Assembly (NCBI RefSeq): GCF_001723685.1
Contig: NZ_MCBX01000004.1
Location: 124,001 to 188,000 of the forward strand
Direction of reading: 5' to 3'
From: Candidatus Marithrix sp. Canyon 246
GTDB taxonomy: Bacteria; Pseudomonadota; Gammaproteobacteria; Beggiatoales; Beggiatoaceae
DNA: 64,000 nt
Below, piece after piece: positions 15,855 to 24,953 of this stretch (its first letter is position 1; each line of letters starts with the position of its first letter). The notes beneath the pieces are model-generated. The model was not told the origin of the DNA and made no database searches. It saw only the letters and a program-made list of their open reading frames with translations. Position numbers and translations under genes: made by a program.

Positions 15855-17156
15855 ATGCAACTAAAAAGATTTGCAGTCAAAGGATTTAAAAACTTTCAAA
15901 CAGAAATTGTCCTTGAAAACTTAAATGCAATTGCGGTGATTCATGGAGAAAATAATGTTGGAAAATCGAATCTGCTTGAAGCAATGCAATTATTTTTTCA
16001 ACTGTTACTGGTTCAAGATGGTTTGGCAAAAAAAATGCGTTTCTCTGAACTTGAAGAACAGGGATTTTATCCCAGTAATATATTCAACCTAGAAAAACCA
16101 GTACCAATTGAAATCAACGTCACGTTCACGCTTCAACCTGAAGAACTCGAACTAGCCGATATTCAACCGCTACTTCCTAGCTCGAAAGTACAAATAGCGA
16201 TCCAATTAAAACACCTTAACTCAGATAATTTGGACTATAAAATCACCAAATATCAGTTTGCCAATGGAACTGATGTAAGTCATCATGAAGTTAGTGCTGA
16301 ACAGAAAACTTATGCAGCACGCTTAGCCCTCTTTCTTGCCCAACATTTTATACTAAAAACTAAAGAAACCAGTAATCGGTTTGCCTTAATTAGACTTGAT
16401 CGCCGGATTTCTCCAGATGAAATCGAAGCCGAGCGTAGTGTTGTTCCACAGGCTTTAAGCTTACAATTGTATGATGCCAAAGAATCTCCGGAACCTTCCC
16501 ATTACAAAAGATGGGAATTGTTTGTTAAAATCATGAAAAAATTCAATGATGTTTTGAATTTAGGCGAATTTGTGGTACTTTTTAATCGCCATACCGGTCG
16601 TGCCAACTTAGCCTTTCAATCGCCATCAACACGAATTCCTATTGATTTATTGGGTTCTGGTATTCAACAAATAATTGCCTTGATTGCGCGACTGTTGATG
16701 AGCAATGCGAATTTTGTAGCTATTGAAGAACCAGAATTAAATTTACGTTACACACTACAATTACGTTTACGAGAAATTTTTAAAGACATTATTGAAGCAC
16801 CGGTAGGTCCACAACAACTATTTTTAACCAGTCATTCACCAGCCTTTGAATTTGGTAAACATTTTTACGCCATGCGTCAAATCAATGGCATACCTACAGT
16901 GGAATTGAAATCAATTAAACAAGCCATCTTGTTTACTCATCATCATGCTGATTCACCCTACTTAGTAGGCAAAGAACATGCGCCATTGTGTTACGTGTCA
17001 ACAGATGGATTAGTCAGACTACCAGAACGAATTCGTCAACGGCTTGAACTTGAACAAGGGGGTGGTATCGTTCTGTTAGAACGAAAAGACACTGGACATG
17101 TAGAATTATTAACCGACAAGCAATTTGATAATTTGTTTGCAGAACCAGTGGATTAA
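15855..17156 (+). CDS. AAA_15/AAA_21-type ATPase (ABC-like, OLD-related), candidate defence protein
   Basis: The 433-residue protein has a Walker A (GENNVGKS, residues 31-38) after a KGFKNFQ strand typical of RecF/OLD-like ATPases. An LLGSGIQQIIAL signature-like segment is followed by Walker B FVAIEEPELNL (about 286-296) and the switch LTSHSPAF (about 324). About 90 residues follow, with no Toprim motif. RNA or DNA sensing ATPases of this type work with a separate effector in systems such as PARIS, Septu and Gabija. Here the partner is a PIN protein 2 bases downstream. An AAGGAG site at 15838-15843 precedes the ATG. The defence role is inference. Confidence 0.75.
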   Translation: MQLKRFAVKGFKNFQTEIVLENLNAIAVIHGENNVGKSNLLEAMQLFFQLLLVQDGLAKKMRFSELEEQGFYPSNIFNLEKPVPIEINVTFTLQPEELELADIQPLLPSSKVQIAIQLKHLNSDNLDYKITKYQFANGTDVSHHEVSAEQKTYAARLALFLAQHFILKTKETSNRFALIRLDRRISPDEIEAERSVVPQALSLQLYDAKESPEPSHYKRWELFVKIMKKFNDVLNLGEFVVLFNRHTGRANLAFQSPSTRIPIDLLGSGIQQIIALIARLLMSNANFVAIEEPELNLRYTLQLRLREIFKDIIEAPVGPQQLFLTSHSPAFEFGKHFYAMRQINGIPTVELKSIKQAILFTHHHADSPYLVGKEHAPLCYVSTDGLVRLPERIRQRLELEQGGGIVLLERKDTGHVELLTDKQFDNLFAEPVD

Positions 17157-17158
17157 AA

Positions 17159-17737
17159 ATGAACCAAAATGAAGTTTATAACTTACTTAATACATATGAT
17201 TTAACAGTGGTATTTGATACCAATGCATTATTTAGCAACCAACGTTTTATAAAATTGTGTAATAATATCAACCGTATTAAAGATTATGATAATAAATATC
17301 AATTCAATTTGGTTATTCCAGCACCGGCACATGCAGAAAAACTGCATGATTTGAAACAACAATACCAAGAACATTATAATTCCAACGAAATCATGAAAGG
17401 GCTGACAGATAAAGGCATCACTATTGCCTCATTTGAACCCCATCATGCTGATGTTGTCGCCAATTTGGTGGGAAAACAATTTGCAACTACACAAGCGTGG
17501 CGCAGATTTAAACGAAATCGTTGTATTGCCTGTCTGGGATTGAATACCAATACTCAAGGAAGCGGAAAAACATGCGGCGCGACAATAGATTGGTTAATTG
17601 CTGCATACGCTGAGGCAGAAGGCTGTGTGCTTGTCACTGGTGATACTAGAGAAGAATTTAAGAATATAAGGAAAACAACTTTAGAAGATTTAGAAGCCGC
17701 TGTTGATCAATTCATTAACTACCTTAATCTGAAATAA
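17159..17737 (+). CDS. PIN-domain protein, partner of the upstream ATPase
   Basis: The 192-residue protein has the four spaced acidic residues of a PIN nuclease: Asp20 (VVFDTNALF), Glu60 (APAHAEK), Asp144 (ATIDWLIAAYAEAEG) and Asp162 (VTGDTREEF). It also carries two Cys in RCIACLG and one in KTCG, in an insert at about 119-139 that may bind metal. The start codon is 2 bases after the ATPase stop, so translation is likely coupled. PIN domains are metal-dependent RNases, so this is probably the effector gated by the ATPase. It does not look like a standard VapC (longer, no small antitoxin beside it). Confidence 0.75.
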   Translation: MNQNEVYNLLNTYDLTVVFDTNALFSNQRFIKLCNNINRIKDYDNKYQFNLVIPAPAHAEKLHDLKQQYQEHYNSNEIMKGLTDKGITIASFEPHHADVVANLVGKQFATTQAWRRFKRNRCIACLGLNTNTQGSGKTCGATIDWLIAAYAEAEGCVLVTGDTREEFKNIRKTTLEDLEAAVDQFINYLNLK

Positions 17738-17765
17738 TTAGCTAAGTACAGGATATTTTTTATTT

Positions 17766-17833
17766 GTCATCCCGACGATAGGAGGGATCTTAAGTGCCTG
17801 ATAATTCAAGATCCCTCCTATCGTCGGGATGAC
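17766..17833. repeat. GTCATCCCGACGATAGGAGG palindrome, perfect 26-bp arms
   Basis: Arms 17766-17791 and 17808-17833 are exact reverse complements of 26 bases around a 16-base loop. It is the second copy of the element at 10427-10479 and ends 54 bases before the gmd start. Perfect arms suggest recent spread or strong maintenance. Confidence 0.9.
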
Positions 17834-17887
17834 AAGTTGGCCATTTATGGAACAACTATTGTAATCAGAAACTGTGGAATAATAAAA

Positions 17888-18967
17888 ATGAAAAAAGCCC
17901 TAATAACCGGAATAACCGGACAAGACGGCGCATACTTAGCCGAATTTTTACTCAACAAAGACTACGAAGTTCACGGCATTAAACGCCGTTCGTCTTTATT
18001 TAATACCGATAGAATTGATCATCTTTATCAGGATCCGCATGAAGATAATCAGCGGTTTTTTTTGCATTATGGTGATTTGACTGATTCTTCCAGTTTAATT
18101 AGAATTATTCAACAAATACAGCCAGATGAAATTTATAATTTAGCGGCACAATCGCATGTTCAAGTTTCTTTTGAAGAGCCTGAATATACTGCTAATTCTG
18201 ACGCGCTGGGTGCCTTGCGGATTTTAGAAGCTATTCGGATTTTAGGTTTAGAGAAAAAAACTCGCTTTTATCAGGCTTCTACTTCTGAACTTTATGGATT
18301 AGTTCAACAAACGCCACAAACAGAAACCACGCCATTTTATCCCCGTTCTCCATATGCAGTAGCAAAATTATATGCCTATTGGATTACTGTAAATTATCGA
18401 GAAGCTTATGGTTTGTATGCTTGTAATGGCATACTTTTTAACCATGAATCTAAGCTAAGAGGAGAAACCTTTGTCACCCGAAAAATTACTCGTGCCTTGA
18501 CACGAATCAGTTTAGGTTTGCAAAATTGTGTTTATTTGGGTAATCTTGAGGCGAAACGAGATTGGGGACATGCCAAAGATTATGTTGAAATGCAATGGCT
18601 GATGTTGCAGCAACAACAAGCTGAAGATTTTGTCATTGCAACAGGAGTACAATATTCAGTACGGGATTTTGTACAACAAGCGGCACAAGTTTTAGGTATG
18701 ACTATAGAATGGCAAGGGCAAAGTGAAGAAGAAATTGGCATCTGCAATGATAAAGTGATTGTCAGAATTAATCCGCGCTATTACCGCCCAACTGAAGTGG
18801 AAACTTTATTAGGTGATGCAAGTAAAGCCAAGGACAAATTGGGCTGGCAACCTCGTATTTCTTTTGAAGAATTAGTGAAAGAAATGGTGTTGAATGATTT
18901 AGAAGCGGCTAAACGGGATAGTTTGGTTAAGGAACATGGGTTTGGAGTGTTTGAATATAATGAATAA
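17888..18967 (+). CDS. gmd: GDP-mannose 4,6-dehydratase
   Basis: The extended short-chain dehydrogenase has 359 residues from ATG 17888 ([20 protein letters not shown]); a longer frame from 17837 adds an unlikely 17-residue tail. The NADP-binding GxxGxxG is at the start, [11 protein letters not shown] and [12 protein letters not shown] follow, and the catalytic triad comprises Thr/Ser in QASTSELYG and Tyr-x3-Lys in [29 protein letters not shown] differs from the usual HESPRRG at two residues. It converts GDP-mannose to GDP-4-keto-6-deoxymannose, which the next gene turns into GDP-L-fucose. Confidence 0.95.
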   Translation: MKKALITGITGQDGAYLAEFLLNKDYEVHGIKRRSSLFNTDRIDHLYQDPHEDNQRFFLHYGDLTDSSSLIRIIQQIQPDEIYNLAAQSHVQVSFEEPEYTANSDALGALRILEAIRILGLEKKTRFYQASTSELYGLVQQTPQTETTPFYPRSPYAVAKLYAYWITVNYREAYGLYACNGILFNHESKLRGETFVTRKITRALTRISLGLQNCVYLGNLEAKRDWGHAKDYVEMQWLMLQQQQAEDFVIATGVQYSVRDFVQQAAQVLGMTIEWQGQSEEEIGICNDKVIVRINPRYYRPTEVETLLGDASKAKDKLGWQPRISFEELVKEMVLNDLEAAKRDSLVKEHGFGVFEYNE

Positions 18968-18983
18968 CTTGTTACAAGGCGAA

Positions 18984-19016
18984 AGACCTGACAGGTTTTT
19001 AAAACCTGTCAGGTCT
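18984..19016. repeat. AGACCTGACAGGTTTTTAAA palindrome (copy 1)
   Basis: Perfect short palindrome AGACCTGACAGG...CCTGTCAGGTCT around TTTTTAAAA, in the gmd-fcl gap. The same element recurs at 29684, 39811 and 45835, with half or variant copies at 28858 and 57856. It is a dispersed extragenic palindrome. Confidence 0.9.
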
Positions 19017-19055
19017 AAAACTTCGTACATTCCGACAAATCTTAGGATTAAGTAA

Positions 19056-20003
19056 ATGATACCAAAAAATTCAACAATATACATAGCAGGACACAGAGGC
19101 ATGGTCGGTTCAGCCTTACTAAGAAAACTCGACGCTCAAGCTTATCAAAATATCATTACCCAAACTCATTCTCAATTAGACTTAACTCGTCAAGCGGATG
19201 TGGATAATTTTTTTCAGTCAAACCAGATTGATTATATGATCATAGCTGCGGCTAAAGTCGGTGGCATTCATGCCAATAATACTTATCCAGCCGAATTCAT
19301 TTATCATAATTTGATGATTGAGGCTAATTTAATAAACGCAGCATATCAAAATGGAGTAGAAGGTTTACTATTTTTGGGTAGTTCTTGCATTTATCCCAAA
19401 TTTGCCACTCAACCAATGGCGGAATCTGAATTACTTACGGGCAGTTTGGAACCCACTAATGAACCATACGCGATTGCCAAAATTGCCGGAATAAAACTGT
19501 GCGAATCCTATAACCGCCAATATGGTACCAACTATCGTAGTGTTATGCCCACTAATTTGTATGGTCCAAATGACAATTTTAATTTGGAAAATAGCCATGT
19601 AATTCCAGCCTTAATTAGAAAATTTCACGAAGCCAAATTAAATAAGGCACCATCAGTGTCAATTTGGGGTTCTGGTAATGTGCGACGCGAATTTTTATAT
19701 GTGGACGATATGGCTGAGGCTTGTTTCTATGTGATGCAATTAGATGATGCCATTTATTCTGATCTGATGCTCTCACACTTAAATATTGGTACTGGAGTTG
19801 ATATTAGTATTTGTGAATTAGCAGAATTGATCAAAACTGTGGTAGAATTTGATGGCGAGATTGTCTTTGATGTCAGTAAACCCGAGGGTCCACCTAGAAA
19901 ATTATTAGATACCAAACGTTTGACATCGCTTGGTTGGCAGCCTAAATTTAGTTTTAAAAATGGACTTGCTGCTACTTATCAATGGTATTTAGAAAACTAT
20001 TAA
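19056..20003 (+). CDS. fcl: GDP-L-fucose synthase
   Basis: The protein has 315 residues. It begins with a Rossmann GxxGxxG ([13 protein letters not shown]) and has [18 protein letters not shown], the Ser in [10 protein letters not shown], and Tyr-x3-Lys in [20 protein letters not shown], all standard for the GDP-4-keto-6-deoxy-D-mannose epimerase/reductase. It makes GDP-L-fucose from the gmd product using NADPH. Its stop overlaps the start of the next glycosyltransferase (TAATG), so the three genes gmd-fcl-GT probably act together in fucosylated polysaccharide synthesis. Confidence 0.95.
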   Translation: MIPKNSTIYIAGHRGMVGSALLRKLDAQAYQNIITQTHSQLDLTRQADVDNFFQSNQIDYMIIAAAKVGGIHANNTYPAEFIYHNLMIEANLINAAYQNGVEGLLFLGSSCIYPKFATQPMAESELLTGSLEPTNEPYAIAKIAGIKLCESYNRQYGTNYRSVMPTNLYGPNDNFNLENSHVIPALIRKFHEAKLNKAPSVSIWGSGNVRREFLYVDDMAEACFYVMQLDDAIYSDLMLSHLNIGTGVDISICELAELIKTVVEFDGEIVFDVSKPEGPPRKLLDTKRLTSLGWQPKFSFKNGLAATYQWYLENY

Positions 20004-21211
20004 TGAAAATTATATTTATAAACCGTTACTTTTATCCAGATCAGTCGGCAACTAGTCAGTTATTGACTGATCTTGCGTTTGACCTATCTCAAGATAAAAA
20101 TATTCATATCATCACCAGTAGCCAACGCTATGATGATCCCAAACAAAAGCTCCCGCCGTTTGAAATCAAAAATTCCATTCAAATTCATCGTCTTTGGACT
20201 ACCCGTTTTGGGCGGCAACGTTTGTTGGGACGTGCTGTTGATTATTTGAGTTTTTATTTCTCAGCGGCGTGGCGATTGTGGCGTTTAACTTCAAAAGCTG
20301 ATGTGGTCATAGCTAAAACTGATCCACCATTTATTTCAGTTGTAGCGGCTGTGATAGTTAAATTGCGTGGTGCCACCTTAATTAATTGGTTACAAGATGT
20401 CTATCCTGAAATAGCCACATCTTTAGGTGTTGTTGGTATGCGACGAGGTCCACTACTGAGTATCCTACAATGGTTACGAAATCGTTCTCTACGCAGCGCG
20501 TTGACAAATGTGGTATTAGGTCACTTGATGGCAAAACGGCTAGAGCAGCTTGGAATAGCATCAAGTAAAATCAGGATAATACCTAATTGGGTAGATGGTG
20601 ATCATATTCAACCAATAGCAAAAGCTAATAATCCATTAACTGAGAAATGGGGACTTTCAAAGCAATTTGTAGTGGGTTATTCCGGAAATATGGGACGTGC
20701 TCATGAATTTGCGACTATATTAGAAGCGGCAGAAAAGCTGATTGAAGATAAACAGATTATCTTTTTATTTATTGGAGACGGACCAATGCGAACATGGATA
20801 AAGCATGAAGTCCAGAAACGCAGCTTAACCAATGTCATGTTCCGCCCCTATCAACCAAGGGAAGAATTAAGCAATAGTTTAACAGTACCTGATGTTCACC
20901 TAATTTCTTTACGTTCTGATTTAGAAGGTTTAATTGTACCCAGTAAATTTTATGGTATTGCTGCCGCTGGGCGAGCTACTCTTTATATTGGAGATAAAGC
21001 AGGCGAAATTCCACGTATTTTAGATAGCAATAATTGTGGTCTAACAATATCTGAACAAGATAGCGATGATCTTGCTAATCATATTAAACGATTAGCAAAC
21101 AATCCACAAAGTTGTCAAGAAATGGGTAACAATGCCCGTGATATTTTTGAGAAGTTATATAATAAACCTATTGCATTCGGCTTATGGCGACAAGTTTTAG
21201 ATATAAGATAA
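20003..21211 (+). CDS. GT4 glycosyltransferase, WcaI-like
   Basis: The chosen start is ATG 20003, overlapping the fcl stop. It gives [20 protein letters not shown], the WcaI-type N-terminus (FYPDxSATSxL). Further on are AKTDPPFISVVAA, INWLQDVYPEIA, VVGYSGNMGRAHEFATIL (donor domain), and VHLISLRSDLEGLIVPSKFY in place of the canonical E-x7-E. WcaI is thought to add fucose in colanic acid assembly, and the gmd/fcl context fits. The last 44 bases overlap the convergent wecA-like gene on the opposite strand. Confidence 0.8.
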   Translation: MKIIFINRYFYPDQSATSQLLTDLAFDLSQDKNIHIITSSQRYDDPKQKLPPFEIKNSIQIHRLWTTRFGRQRLLGRAVDYLSFYFSAAWRLWRLTSKADVVIAKTDPPFISVVAAVIVKLRGATLINWLQDVYPEIATSLGVVGMRRGPLLSILQWLRNRSLRSALTNVVLGHLMAKRLEQLGIASSKIRIIPNWVDGDHIQPIAKANNPLTEKWGLSKQFVVGYSGNMGRAHEFATILEAAEKLIEDKQIIFLFIGDGPMRTWIKHEVQKRSLTNVMFRPYQPREELSNSLTVPDVHLISLRSDLEGLIVPSKFYGIAAAGRATLYIGDKAGEIPRILDSNNCGLTISEQDSDDLANHIKRLANNPQSCQEMGNNARDIFEKLYNKPIAFGLWRQVLDIR

Positions 21212-22175
21212 AATATAATCCAAATAAAGCCATAAATGTCCAAAACATAACTTTATCAGAAACACCTAAATAAAATCCTAAAAGCCCAGAAACTGCTATT
21301 AAAATAGCAGTTCCGAATAGAACTAAAAGAGTTTTATGAACTGTAAAACCAAGCTCTAAGAGGATATAATGGATATGTTTCCTATCCCTAGCACATGGAG
21401 AAGATCCTTTTAAGGTACGGAATATCATAATGGTAGTTATCTCAAATAAAGGTAAAGCAAAAATCCACAGTGTTGTCACAGGAGACATAGCGGGTTGTTC
21501 ACCTTGAGATAGACTTATCAAAAACCACACAATCATAAATCCCAAAAACATGCTACCAGCATCGCCCATAAATATTAATGCTCCTGATTTCTTTCTATAG
21601 GGTGCATTAAATATCAAAAATGCCAGCAGGCAGCTAATTAATAACAATACAAGATTCAATTCTTGGTATAAATTTGCTTGCCAAGAGATAAAAGCTAAGG
21701 CAGAAATAGTAATCAGCGTTAATCCACCTGCTAAACCATCTATACCATCGGTCATATTGACAGCATTAATTGCACCAAGGATTGCTAAAATAGTTAAAGG
21801 TTCTGCAAACCAGCCTAATAAACCAATAGTTCCTAGATCGTGAATTACTATGTCACCACTTATAGTGATCAAGACTGCTACCATAATTTGAGTTATAAAT
21901 CGTATTGATACTGATAATTCATGAAAATCATCCAAAATCCCAACTATCACTAAAATGGTAGCTCCAGCAATTAGAAACCGTAATCCTGACAGTGGCATAT
22001 CTAAAGTCAACAGTGCTAAGATAAAACCACAAAACATAGCAATACCACCAATAAGGGGTATAGATTTCTGATAAGTATTATCAATAAGCTTAATACGCCT
22101 TGCCAAGGGTCTGAATTTATATAAAATAAACACTACAATGCTAAAAGCAATGATAAAACTAGTTAAATTAGCCAT
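21168..22175 (-). CDS. WecA/MraY-like undecaprenyl-phosphate sugar-1-phosphate transferase
   Basis: The membrane enzyme has 335 residues and about 10-11 helices. Family motifs are present: VGILDDFHEL (the D-D pair), NAVNMTDGIDGLAGG, FMGDAGSMFLGF, and the C-terminal His-rich loop RDRKHIHYILL. Such proteins start O-antigen or exopolysaccharide units by linking GlcNAc-1-P or a related sugar to undecaprenyl phosphate. Its start overlaps the O-antigen ligase gene by 8 bases. Its 3' end overlaps the opposing glycosyltransferase gene, leaving no room for a separate terminator. Confidence 0.85.
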   Translation of the reverse strand: MANLTSFIIAFSIVVFILYKFRPLARRIKLIDNTYQKSIPLIGGIAMFCGFILALLTLDMPLSGLRFLIAGATILVIVGILDDFHELSVSIRFITQIMVAVLITISGDIVIHDLGTIGLLGWFAEPLTILAILGAINAVNMTDGIDGLAGGLTLITISALAFISWQANLYQELNLVLLLISCLLAFLIFNAPYRKKSGALIFMGDAGSMFLGFMIVWFLISLSQGEQPAMSPVTTLWIFALPLFEITTIMIFRTLKGSSPCARDRKHIHYILLELGFTVHKTLLVLFGTAILIAVSGLLGFYLGVSDKVMFWTFMALFGLYFILYLKLVAISRMQ

Positions 22176-23571
22176 GATTGTGGGATCCTAGAAAATTGGC
22201 TATCCATGCCATTGCTAAAATTATAATAAAAGTCGCTGCATTCGCAGGAATTTGTAGATTAAAATCTACAGTACTATGAATAAGTATAGCCGTTATCCCC
22301 ATCACGGCACTAAAGGCTATGCCCCTGCATAAGGGATCGCGCCGTCGATATAGTGCTAATAGGGCCATAATGAAGGATAAAATCACACTGACCCCTATTA
22401 ATAACATTCCTATAATTCCAGTTTCTGCGCCAAATTCCAAATAATCATTATGAGCATGGTCAAAAAAACCAGTGACATCATGTTGTTGATAACTAGGAAA
22501 AGTCTGAGCAAAAGTACCTAAACCAGAGCCTGTCCATAAGTAATCTTGCCAGTAAGGAATAGTATATATATCAACTTCATCACGCTGTTCACTGGCAAAA
22601 CTGGTTTGTTCCAAGCGATCAGCTACTTTATCTATACCAAACCAAGCTCCGACAATTAACATATCAATCACAATCAAACTAACTAATAGTATGATGGTTG
22701 CTCGGGTAGCATGTCGGGATAGCACTAAACCGATAACACCAGCAATTAGCATACTAGCAAAAAAAGCGGTATTACCCATACGAGAACGTGTCAACACTAA
22801 AGCGATGACCATCATGGCAAGGTATAATCTCAAGCGCATTTTGTCACTCAGTAACCAATTAAAAAAAGCTAGTAAACGTTGCCGCCAAGTGGCACTAGTA
22901 GAATCCTTCAATTGAGCAATCAACAAACCAATTCCCACTGCCAAACACATTTCTAAGTAGCCAGCCAGATGATTGCGGTTAATGAAAGTACCAGTTGTTA
23001 GCCCTAAATTATGGATCTTTTGAATCAAAAAACCGTATTCAAGACCAGATAATGTCATTAAGCTGCCGTAAACCGCTTGAAATAGACCACTCAAGACTAA
23101 GGCGTAGGCTAACCAGCGTAGTCGTTTGCGTCGGTTGACAACTAATAGAATCAATACAAATAGCAATACATAACTAATACTTTTGAGTAAAGCAACAGTT
23201 GTTATATGAGGGATTACAGAGAGAGTTGCAGTAACTGGAGGCAATCCAGTTACCAAAGTATGTATTTCAGCGGCTTTTGGAGATAACAATTCAACAATTG
23301 AGAAAGGTAATGGTATGCACTGAAATGCAATGTATATAAGCCATAAAATAAATATTGCGATTATCAGTTTAGCTTTATGAAAAACCTGTGTAGGATTAAC
23401 CAAACCTCGCCGATACTTCCATAACCAAGCGATAAATAAGCTAAATATCCATACTTCCATGATAGCCCATGCCCAAGGGCGATTGCTGCCCAAAGGTAAA
23501 GGTAACCAGAATATTAAAATTAGTAAGCTGATAAAAATACCATGATCAGCGGCATTAGATTTTTTGGTCAT
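22168..23571 (-). CDS. O-antigen ligase/polymerase family protein
   Basis: The protein has 467 residues and many hydrophobic spans, beginning HGIFISLLILIFWLPLPLGS. The large periplasmic loop holds the Wzy_C-type WTGSGLGTFAQTFPSYQQHD and FDHAHNDYLEFGAETGIIGM, with the conserved His-x-His-Asn-Asp-Tyr. These features mark bacterial O-antigen ligases and polymerases. It is the second such protein in the window (the other is at 3841-5136), so two polymerisation or ligation activities, or two polysaccharides, are likely. Confidence 0.8.
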   Translation of the reverse strand: MTKKSNAADHGIFISLLILIFWLPLPLGSNRPWAWAIMEVWIFSLFIAWLWKYRRGLVNPTQVFHKAKLIIAIFILWLIYIAFQCIPLPFSIVELLSPKAAEIHTLVTGLPPVTATLSVIPHITTVALLKSISYVLLFVLILLVVNRRKRLRWLAYALVLSGLFQAVYGSLMTLSGLEYGFLIQKIHNLGLTTGTFINRNHLAGYLEMCLAVGIGLLIAQLKDSTSATWRQRLLAFFNWLLSDKMRLRLYLAMMVIALVLTRSRMGNTAFFASMLIAGVIGLVLSRHATRATIILLVSLIVIDMLIVGAWFGIDKVADRLEQTSFASEQRDEVDIYTIPYWQDYLWTGSGLGTFAQTFPSYQQHDVTGFFDHAHNDYLEFGAETGIIGMLLIGVSVILSFIMALLALYRRRDPLCRGIAFSAVMGITAILIHSTVDFNLQIPANAATFIIILAMAWIANFLGSHNHG

Positions 23572-23702
23572 ATAGATTGATAAATTAAAGTAATATTATT
23601 TATATATGACTTTAAGAGCATAAATCAATCCTTTCTTAATTTACTGATAATTGCTTGTTAAAATACTAATCAATAGCAATAATTACACCAAATTCCTATT
23701 GA

Positions 23703-24953
23703 TTAGTTAATCATCACCACTCTAAATCCTCCCATTCTTACTGGCACAAATGCTGTACCTTTGTAGCGATATGCTGAGCGTAAGCTGTGATGTTCTCCTC
23801 CCCATGAGCCTCCACGTAATACTTTATATTCATTAGATTCTTCGTATCCTGAAGCTGTCCATTCCCAGACGTTACCGTGCATATCATATAAACCAAAGGC
23901 ATTGGGGTAGTAATTACCTACTGAAATAGTTCCTTTTGAATTGCTATCATAGTTGGCTAATTGTGGTGTAATAGTCTCACCATAATGAAATGCGCTGGTG
24001 GTGCCAGCGCGACAAGCATATTCCCATTCTGCTTCTGTTGGTAATCTATAAAAATTTCCAGTTTTTTCAGATAGGCGTTCGCAAAATTTCATTGCGTCAT
24101 ACCAAGAAATTTTCTCTACTGGTAAATTTTTACCCCTAAAGCAGGATGGATTATTATTCATGATAATTTGCCATTGTGCTTGTGTAATGGCAAATTTACT
24201 CATAAAAAAACTATTTACTTGAACTTTCTGTTGTATTTCATCATGGTTTCTACCAATTTCTATTTCTGGTGAACCCATAGTAAATAATCCACCGGGAATA
24301 TAAATCATTTCTAAACTAATTGTATTATCTAAGCTTTCTAATTTACAATAACTTTGTTGACGCTGACGTTTAATAATATTGCCCGCCGCATTAACAGTTA
24401 CAAAGTCAAAATCAAATTGTTCTCCATAATCTAAAAAGCTGTTAATTTCAATGGGATTAGTTTTTGATAATAAATTATTATTTGGTTGCCATTGTGAATA
24501 TGATTGGCATCCTAATTCAGATAAATAATCTGGTGATTGCCAACCAATATAATTTATACCATTATCATGAAATAAAATTGGAATCCAATCTTTTGCTATT
24601 GGAATTGTTATATGTTTTAAGGGTGAAATGTCTTTTAAAAAGTGATGTGCTTGTCTTGAGGTGATTTGCTGAGGTGCTGAAACCAACGCGGAAGATAATA
24701 TTGGTTGGTTTAATTTAGTTTGAATTATTTCGAGTTGTTGACGAATATCACGTAGATTATTAATATATTGTTTATATTTAGTAGCTACTCCATCTAAATT
24801 GACAGCATATAAGATTGTATCAGATAATCGTTCTAAGTGAATATCATGATTTGGTTGTTTTTTGGTAAATTCTTGTAAATACTGTTTACGTTTATCTCCA
24901 AAAATTAAACTACTTATATGCTTGTCATATATATTAAGAGCTATTTCAATCAT
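23703..24953 (-). CDS. FGE-sulfatase (SUMF1)-fold protein without the catalytic cysteines
   Basis: The 416-residue protein has about 210 N-terminal residues of no recognised family, then an FGE/EgtB-type domain: LEMIYIPGGLFTMGSPEIEI, ITQAQWQIIMNNNPSCF, PVEKISWYDAMKFCERLSE, YRLPTEAEWEYACRAGT, GLYDMHGNVWEWTA, VLRGGSWGGEHHSLRSAYRY. The Cys pair that follows RGGSW in true formylglycine-generating enzymes is absent, so it is more likely a structural or binding member. Such C-type-lectin folds are common in large sulfur bacteria. Its ATG overlaps the upstream phosphorylase stop by 8 bases. Confidence 0.75.
   Translation of the reverse strand: MIEIALNIYDKHISSLIFGDKRKQYLQEFTKKQPNHDIHLERLSDTILYAVNLDGVATKYKQYINNLRDIRQQLEIIQTKLNQPILSSALVSAPQQITSRQAHHFLKDISPLKHITIPIAKDWIPILFHDNGINYIGWQSPDYLSELGCQSYSQWQPNNNLLSKTNPIEINSFLDYGEQFDFDFVTVNAAGNIIKRQRQQSYCKLESLDNTISLEMIYIPGGLFTMGSPEIEIGRNHDEIQQKVQVNSFFMSKFAITQAQWQIIMNNNPSCFRGKNLPVEKISWYDAMKFCERLSEKTGNFYRLPTEAEWEYACRAGTTSAFHYGETITPQLANYDSNSKGTISVGNYYPNAFGLYDMHGNVWEWTASGYEESNEYKVLRGGSWGGEHHSLRSAYRYKGTAFVPVRMGGFRVVMIN

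Noticed and set aside
23703-23830. Variable region of a diversity-generating retroelement at the end of the FGE-fold gene.
   Set aside because: No second near-copy (template repeat) or reverse transcriptase gene is in the window, and the end is not rich in Asn codons. It remains only a question for the rest of the genome.
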